From NCBI GenBank assembly GCA_964606085.1, contig CAZSFD010000098.1, forward strand, positions 1 through 17,865: a stretch of DNA of 17,865 nucleotides, given 5' to 3'. The notes below the pieces were generated by a model. It saw only the letters and a list, made by a program, of their open reading frames with translations, was not told the DNA's origin and did no database searches. This stretch comes from CAIQJJ01 sp964606085 (lineage in GTDB: Bacteria > Chloroflexota > Anaerolineae > Anaerolineales > UBA4823). The position numbers and the translations under genes are program-made. Below are positions 15,277 to 17,865 of the stretch, piece by piece (the stretch's first letter is position 1; the number at the start of each line of letters is the position of its first letter).

Positions 15277-16148
15277 AAATCGCCGTTCTCTCCGACGTTC
15301 ACGCCAATTGGATTGCCCTGCAAGCCGTGGCCAATGATATTGCACGCTGGGGGGCGGATCAGGTGATTGTGGCGGGCGACCTGATCAACCGCGGGCCGCG
15401 CCCGGTGGAATGCTGGCAGTTTGTTCAGGAAATGCGGCGTGTCCGCGGGTGGCAGCTCATTTTAGGCAACCACGAGGAATACGTGCTGCACCAGGCCCAG
15501 CCCAGCACCCCCCGCAGTGGGCCGTGGTTCGACGTTCACGAGGCCTCCTACTGGACGTATCGTCAACTGGCCGACCAAATCCCCGCTTTGCAAGCCACCC
15601 CCTTCGAACTTTCACGTTCTGACCCTGCCGGGCGGCCCATCCCCGGCACCAACGCCTCGCTGTGCGGCACACGCGAGGGCATCTACCCCACCACCACTGA
15701 CGATGAACTGCACGCCAAGATCGGTCACGAACCTTGTTCTGAAACCACGCCCATCCGCGTTCATCCGCGTCCAAATCTCTTCCTGGTAGGCCATACCCAC
15801 ATCCCACTCATCCGCCAACTCAACGGCACGCTGGTGGTCAACGCCGGTTCCGCCGGTCTGCCCTTCGATGGCGATACGCGCCCCAGCTATGCCCGCCTCA
15901 CCTGGCAGGCTGGCGGCTGGTGCGCCGAAATAGCCCGCGTGAAATACGATCTCGCCGCGGCCCAACACGATGTCGAAGCCAGCGGCTACATCGCCCAGGC
16001 CGGCCCGCTCATCCCATTGGTACAGATCGAGTTAGCCAGCGCGCGCGCCGTGCTTGGCGGTTGGGTGGTACGCTACCAAAAGGCGGCTCTGGCAGGAGAA
16101 ATTTCAGTCGCTGAATCGGTGCGGTTATTTTTGGATAGCGTCGGGTGA
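15273..16148 (+). CDS. Calcineurin-like metallophosphoesterase
   Basis: The protein has the metal-binding motifs of the calcineurin-like phosphoesterase superfamily, YfcE/Metallophos_2 branch: SDVHAN (D8, H10), AGDLINRGPRP (D36), GNHEEY (N66, H67) and VGHTH (H174, H176). These bind two metals for phosphomonoester or diester hydrolysis; the substrate is unknown. ATG 15273 overlaps the decarboxylase stop (ATGA), which fixes the start and implies translational coupling. The protein is 291 residues, cytoplasmic, with an 80-residue C-terminal extension beyond the catalytic fold. Between residues about 150 and 168 lies a segment encoded by a tandem 10-base repeat (15752-15772) just ahead of the GHTH motif, possibly a repeat insertion kept in frame. 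Confidence 0.88.
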   Translation: MKIAVLSDVHANWIALQAVANDIARWGADQVIVAGDLINRGPRPVECWQFVQEMRRVRGWQLILGNHEEYVLHQAQPSTPRSGPWFDVHEASYWTYRQLADQIPALQATPFELSRSDPAGRPIPGTNASLCGTREGIYPTTTDDELHAKIGHEPCSETTPIRVHPRPNLFLVGHTHIPLIRQLNGTLVVNAGSAGLPFDGDTRPSYARLTWQAGGWCAEIARVKYDLAAAQHDVEASGYIAQAGPLIPLVQIELASARAVLGGWVVRYQKAALAGEISVAESVRLFLDSVG

Positions 16149-16175
16149 CAACGCCTGAATCGGATGTGTTAGAAT
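16145..16175 (+). promoter_or_regulatory. Candidate promoter for the MNT/HEPN pair
   Basis: TAGAAT at 16170-16175 is preceded directly by TGT, giving an extended -10 element. GTGACA at 16145-16150 is a -35-like hexamer with a rather long 19-base spacer. It overlaps the end of the phosphoesterase gene and is 40 bases before the mntA-like start. Confidence 0.4.
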
Positions 16176-16195
16176 TCCAATTCGATCCGTTTTGT

Positions 16196-16211
16196 TTGTC
16201 CAAAAGGACAA
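16196..16211 (+). promoter_or_regulatory. Hairpin containing the ribosome site of the MNT gene
   Basis: TTGTCC and GGACAA (16196-16201 and 16206-16211) form a 6-base stem with an AAAA loop. The Shine-Dalgarno AAGGA lies in its loop and 3' arm, six bases before ATG 16215. Folding could limit translation of the pair. Confidence 0.4.
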
Positions 16212-16214
16212 TAG

Positions 16215-16601
16215 ATGACTGCTACTGCTCTTGATTTATCCCCCCAAGAATGGCAAGCGTATCATCCTGCGGATGGTTTACGTCATTTGGCTATTAATCA
16301 ACCTGGTGCCGCGGAACGCCGCCGTCGAGCCATGCGAACGGCCCGGCAACTTTCAGCGCTGTTGAAAGAGCAATTCAAAGCACAGAAGGTGGCTTTGTTC
16401 GGTTCTTTAATCCACGCCCAACGCTTCACCGCCACATCCGATATTGATCTTGCCGTATGGGGTTTGCCGCCAGAACATTTTTATGCCGCGGTGGCTGCCG
16501 TTACCGGCTTCAGCGCAGAATTTCAAGTAGACTTGGTGGAAGTAGAAAGCTGCTCTCCCACCTTGCGGCAGGTCATTGAACAGGAAAACATACCCCTATG
16601 A
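16215..16601 (+). CDS. mntA: MNT-type nucleotidyltransferase, MntA-like antitoxin
   Basis: The 128-residue protein is a minimal nucleotidyltransferase. It shows LFGSLIHAQRFTATSDIDLAVWG at 61-83 split into the GS motif (G63, S64) and the DxD pair (D76, D78), and a third acidic residue, D106 (FQVDLVEVES). Residues 34-56 form a basic helix (ERRRRAMRTARQL). Members of this family act as antitoxins that AMPylate their HEPN partner. The stop overlaps the next gene's start (ATGA), the usual coupling for such pairs. Its own promoter and ribosome-site hairpin suggest separate control from the upstream genes. The longer N-terminal 35 residues are not part of the core fold. Confidence 0.87.
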   Translation: MTATALDLSPQEWQAYHPADGLRHLAINQPGAAERRRRAMRTARQLSALLKEQFKAQKVALFGSLIHAQRFTATSDIDLAVWGLPPEHFYAAVAAVTGFSAEFQVDLVEVESCSPTLRQVIEQENIPL

Positions 16602-17068
16602 GCATACAGTTTCTTGCTCTTGCAACTCGTATCCGCAATGAGTTGGTAGAAATCAAACGCCTTTTGACTCGGATCGAGGAAGGCTGGCAGCGTGCGGTTC
16701 GTTCAAATGATGATTTTTACCGAGATAGCGTTGCTCTAAATTTGCATGGATGGTATTCCGGTTTGGAGCGTCTATTTGTTTTGATTGCCGAAAACATTGA
16801 CGGTGGCTTGCCAAAGGGTGAAAACTGGCATCAGGCATTATTGCTGCAAATGACGCAAGATATTTCAAGCATTCGCCCGGCAGTCATTTCTGAAGATACT
16901 TGTGGGCGGTTGGCTGAATATCGGGGCTTTCGCCACATTGTCCGAAATGTTTACACGTTTCAATTTGAGATAGATAAGATGACTCGATTAGTAGTGGGAG
17001 TATCGGAAGTGTTTGTCCGGGTAGAAGCAGAATTATTAGCTTTTGCCTCTTTTTTGGAACAGCAGTAA
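16598..17068 (+). CDS. hepT: HEPN-domain protein, HepT-like toxin
   Basis: The 156-residue all-helical protein belongs with HEPN toxins partnered to MNT antitoxins. The signature region YRGFRHIVRNVYTFQFEID (108-126) sits near the C-terminal third as in this group. In the standard Rx4-6H motif the histidine would fall at residue 117, which is Asn here (R112, N117, Y119); H113 is the only histidine in the motif. Ribonuclease activity is therefore uncertain. Starts by a 4-base overlap with the MNT gene. Codon use is more AT-rich than the neighbouring redox and mevalonate genes, which fits a recently acquired toxin-antitoxin module. Confidence 0.83.
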   Translation: MSIQFLALATRIRNELVEIKRLLTRIEEGWQRAVRSNDDFYRDSVALNLHGWYSGLERLFVLIAENIDGGLPKGENWHQALLLQMTQDISSIRPAVISEDTCGRLAEYRGFRHIVRNVYTFQFEIDKMTRLVVGVSEVFVRVEAELLAFASFLEQQ

Positions 17069-17095
17069 ATTCACAACCATATTTTCAGGTTGGGT

Positions 17096-17125
17096 TAAAA
17101 TAACTTGTCGAGAAAAATTTCACAA
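17096..17125 (+). promoter_or_regulatory. Possible promoter with degenerate Rex-like site before the DRTGG gene
   Basis: TAAAAT at 17096-17101 is a possible -10 box. Directly after it, 17108-17125 reads TCGAGAAAAATTTCACAA: the right half TCACAA fits the Rex pattern, while the left half TCGAGA matches TTGTGA at four of six positions. A second half-site, TTCACAA, lies at 17070-17076. It is suggestive only. Confidence 0.3.
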
Positions 17126-17158
17126 ATGGAGAAGAAAGCCCTGTACCCAGGGAAGCGT

Positions 17159-17536
17159 ATGAAGGTTTCTGAAATCATCCCTATTGTTGAAGGTAAGCTG
17201 TCGAACCCAGGTGTCAATTTGGAGATCGAAGTCAGCGGGGCATGCGGCGCTGACCTGATGAGCGATGTGCTGGCCGCCATCCAGCCCCATGCCGTGCTGC
17301 TGACCGGCCTGTGCAACCCGCAGGTGGTTCGCACGGCACAGATGGCCGATGTGCGCGCCATCGTCTTCGTGCGCGGCAAACAGCCCGCCCCCGAAACCGT
17401 GCGCATCGCTACCGAAGAAGGCATCCCCCTGATCACCAGCCAATATGGCATGTTCGAGTTGTGCGGCCGCCTGCACATGGCCGGCCTGCCCAGCTTCGAG
17501 CGCAACATCCGCGCCGATTGTGATTGCGAGGAGTAA
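17159..17536 (+). CDS. DRTGG-domain protein (hydrogenase-associated family)
   Basis: The 125-residue protein is a stand-alone DRTGG domain, a small alpha/beta fold known from phosphotransacetylase and CBS-linked proteins. Diagnostic parts are ACGADLMSDVLAAIQPHAVLLTG (28-50, broken here as GADLMSDVL and AVLLTG), NPQVVRTAQMADVRAIVFVRGK (53-74, ending IVFVRGK) and GIPLITSQYGMFELCGRL. Stand-alone members are common beside bifurcating hydrogenase genes together with HATPase and CBS proteins; their biochemical role is not established. I chose ATG 17159 (AGGGA six bases upstream); in-frame starts at 17105 or 17126 would add residues not typical of the family. The extreme C-terminus, CDCEE, carries a two-cysteine motif. 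The stop lies within a palindromic repeat. Confidence 0.82.
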   Translation: MKVSEIIPIVEGKLSNPGVNLEIEVSGACGADLMSDVLAAIQPHAVLLTGLCNPQVVRTAQMADVRAIVFVRGKQPAPETVRIATEEGIPLITSQYGMFELCGRLHMAGLPSFERNIRADCDCEE

Positions 17537-17558
17537 GGCAAAATAAATTTTGCCCTAC
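17533..17558 (+). repeat. Short palindrome with the DRTGG gene's stop codon inside it
   Basis: The element starts GTAAGGCAAAAT and ends ATTTTGCCCTAC, with a perfect 8-2-8 hairpin at 17537-17554. Its TAA is the DRTGG stop codon. Layout and end sequences match the element at 11618-11644 that ends the ferredoxin gene. Confidence 0.7.
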
Positions 17559-17565
17559 AAAATCT

Positions 17566-17865
17566 ATGACCGGCACCCCCCCTCCCCTGGACACTGAATT
17601 GCGTGCCTTGAGCCACCAATCGGCCAAGAGCATCACGCGCGTGGAGGAGATGGCTTACGACCTGAAAATTGGCGCGGTCATGTCGCGCAACCCGATCACC
17701 GTGCGGCCTGATATGCGTATGGTGGATGCCGTGGAGATTTTTCGCCAACACCGCATTTCTGGCGCGCCGGTGGTCAACGGGCGGGGGGAAATGGTCGGCA
17801 TCATCAGCATGGAAGCGCTGATCCGCTCGCTGCTCGATTTCGAGCAATACGCCTTCGTGGAAAAG
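17566..17865 (+). CDS. CBS-domain protein (C-terminus cut by window edge)
   Basis: One hundred codons are visible. After a 30-residue leader (TELRALSHQSAKSITRVEEM), residues 34-90 form a CBS motif: IGAVMSRNPITVRPDMRMVD, then HRISGAPVVN, then MVGIISMEALI. CBS domains bind adenosine nucleotides and sense energy state. Related proteins near hydrogenase genes carry paired CBS domains followed by a HATPase or other effector, but the rest lies outside the window, so the effector is unknown. The start has no obvious ribosome site and lies 29 bases after the DRTGG stop, with a palindrome between, so translation may be coupled or weak. An earlier start in this frame is not apparent. Confidence 0.8.
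   Translation, partial: MTGTPPPLDTELRALSHQSAKSITRVEEMAYDLKIGAVMSRNPITVRPDMRMVDAVEIFRQHRISGAPVVNGRGEMVGIISMEALIRSLLDFEQYAFVEK

Overview
The window is about 18 kb of GC-rich bacterial DNA dominated by one long minus-strand operon of redox genes, transcribed from about 13.2 kb down past position 1. The gene set (a Hox-type NiFe hydrogenase, several NuoE/NuoF paralogues, a mevalonate-type decarboxylase in a bacterium) and the many palindromic intergenic repeats suggest an anaerobic or facultative member of the Chloroflexota, perhaps Anaerolineae. There is no rRNA or other phylogenetic marker here, so this is an inference only.

The minus-strand operon, in transcription order, is: NuoE-like [2Fe-2S] protein (13172-12660); small HATPase-fold protein (12663-12124); thioredoxin-like [2Fe-2S] ferredoxin, HndB-like (12009-11641); NuoF fused to a GltD/NfnB-type NADPH flavoprotein (11443-8372); a second NuoF with two C-terminal [4Fe-4S] motifs (8116-6332); then HoxE (6157-5660), HoxF (5650-4025), a NuoG-sized HoxU (3924-1954), HoxY (1935-1393) and HoxH (1311 to beyond position 1). 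The first five genes resemble the accessory part of electron-bifurcating hydrogenases and Stn-type transhydrogenases, but with no [FeFe] hydrogenase subunit. The last five form a bidirectional NAD-linked [NiFe] hydrogenase of the Hox type. Together the operon would let H2, NAD(H), NADP(H) and ferredoxin exchange electrons. A good candidate operator for the NADH sensor Rex lies just upstream of the first gene.

The plus strand from 13.5 kb carries an unrecognised 267-residue protein, a mevalonate-pathway decarboxylase, a calcineurin-like phosphoesterase (ATGA overlap with the previous gene), an MNT/HEPN (MntA/HepT-like) toxin-antitoxin pair (ATGA overlap), a DRTGG-domain protein, and the start of a CBS-domain protein cut by the window end. 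DRTGG and CBS proteins commonly accompany bifurcating hydrogenases, so the right end may belong functionally with the operon.

Most of the larger gaps inside the operon hold a palindromic or inverted-repeat sequence, of several unrelated families. One small palindrome family occurs twice, each time with the upstream gene's TAA stop codon inside its first bases. The most interesting feature is the union of a NuoF-GltD fusion, a second HydB-like NuoF and a complete Hox hydrogenase in one apparently Rex-controlled transcription unit.
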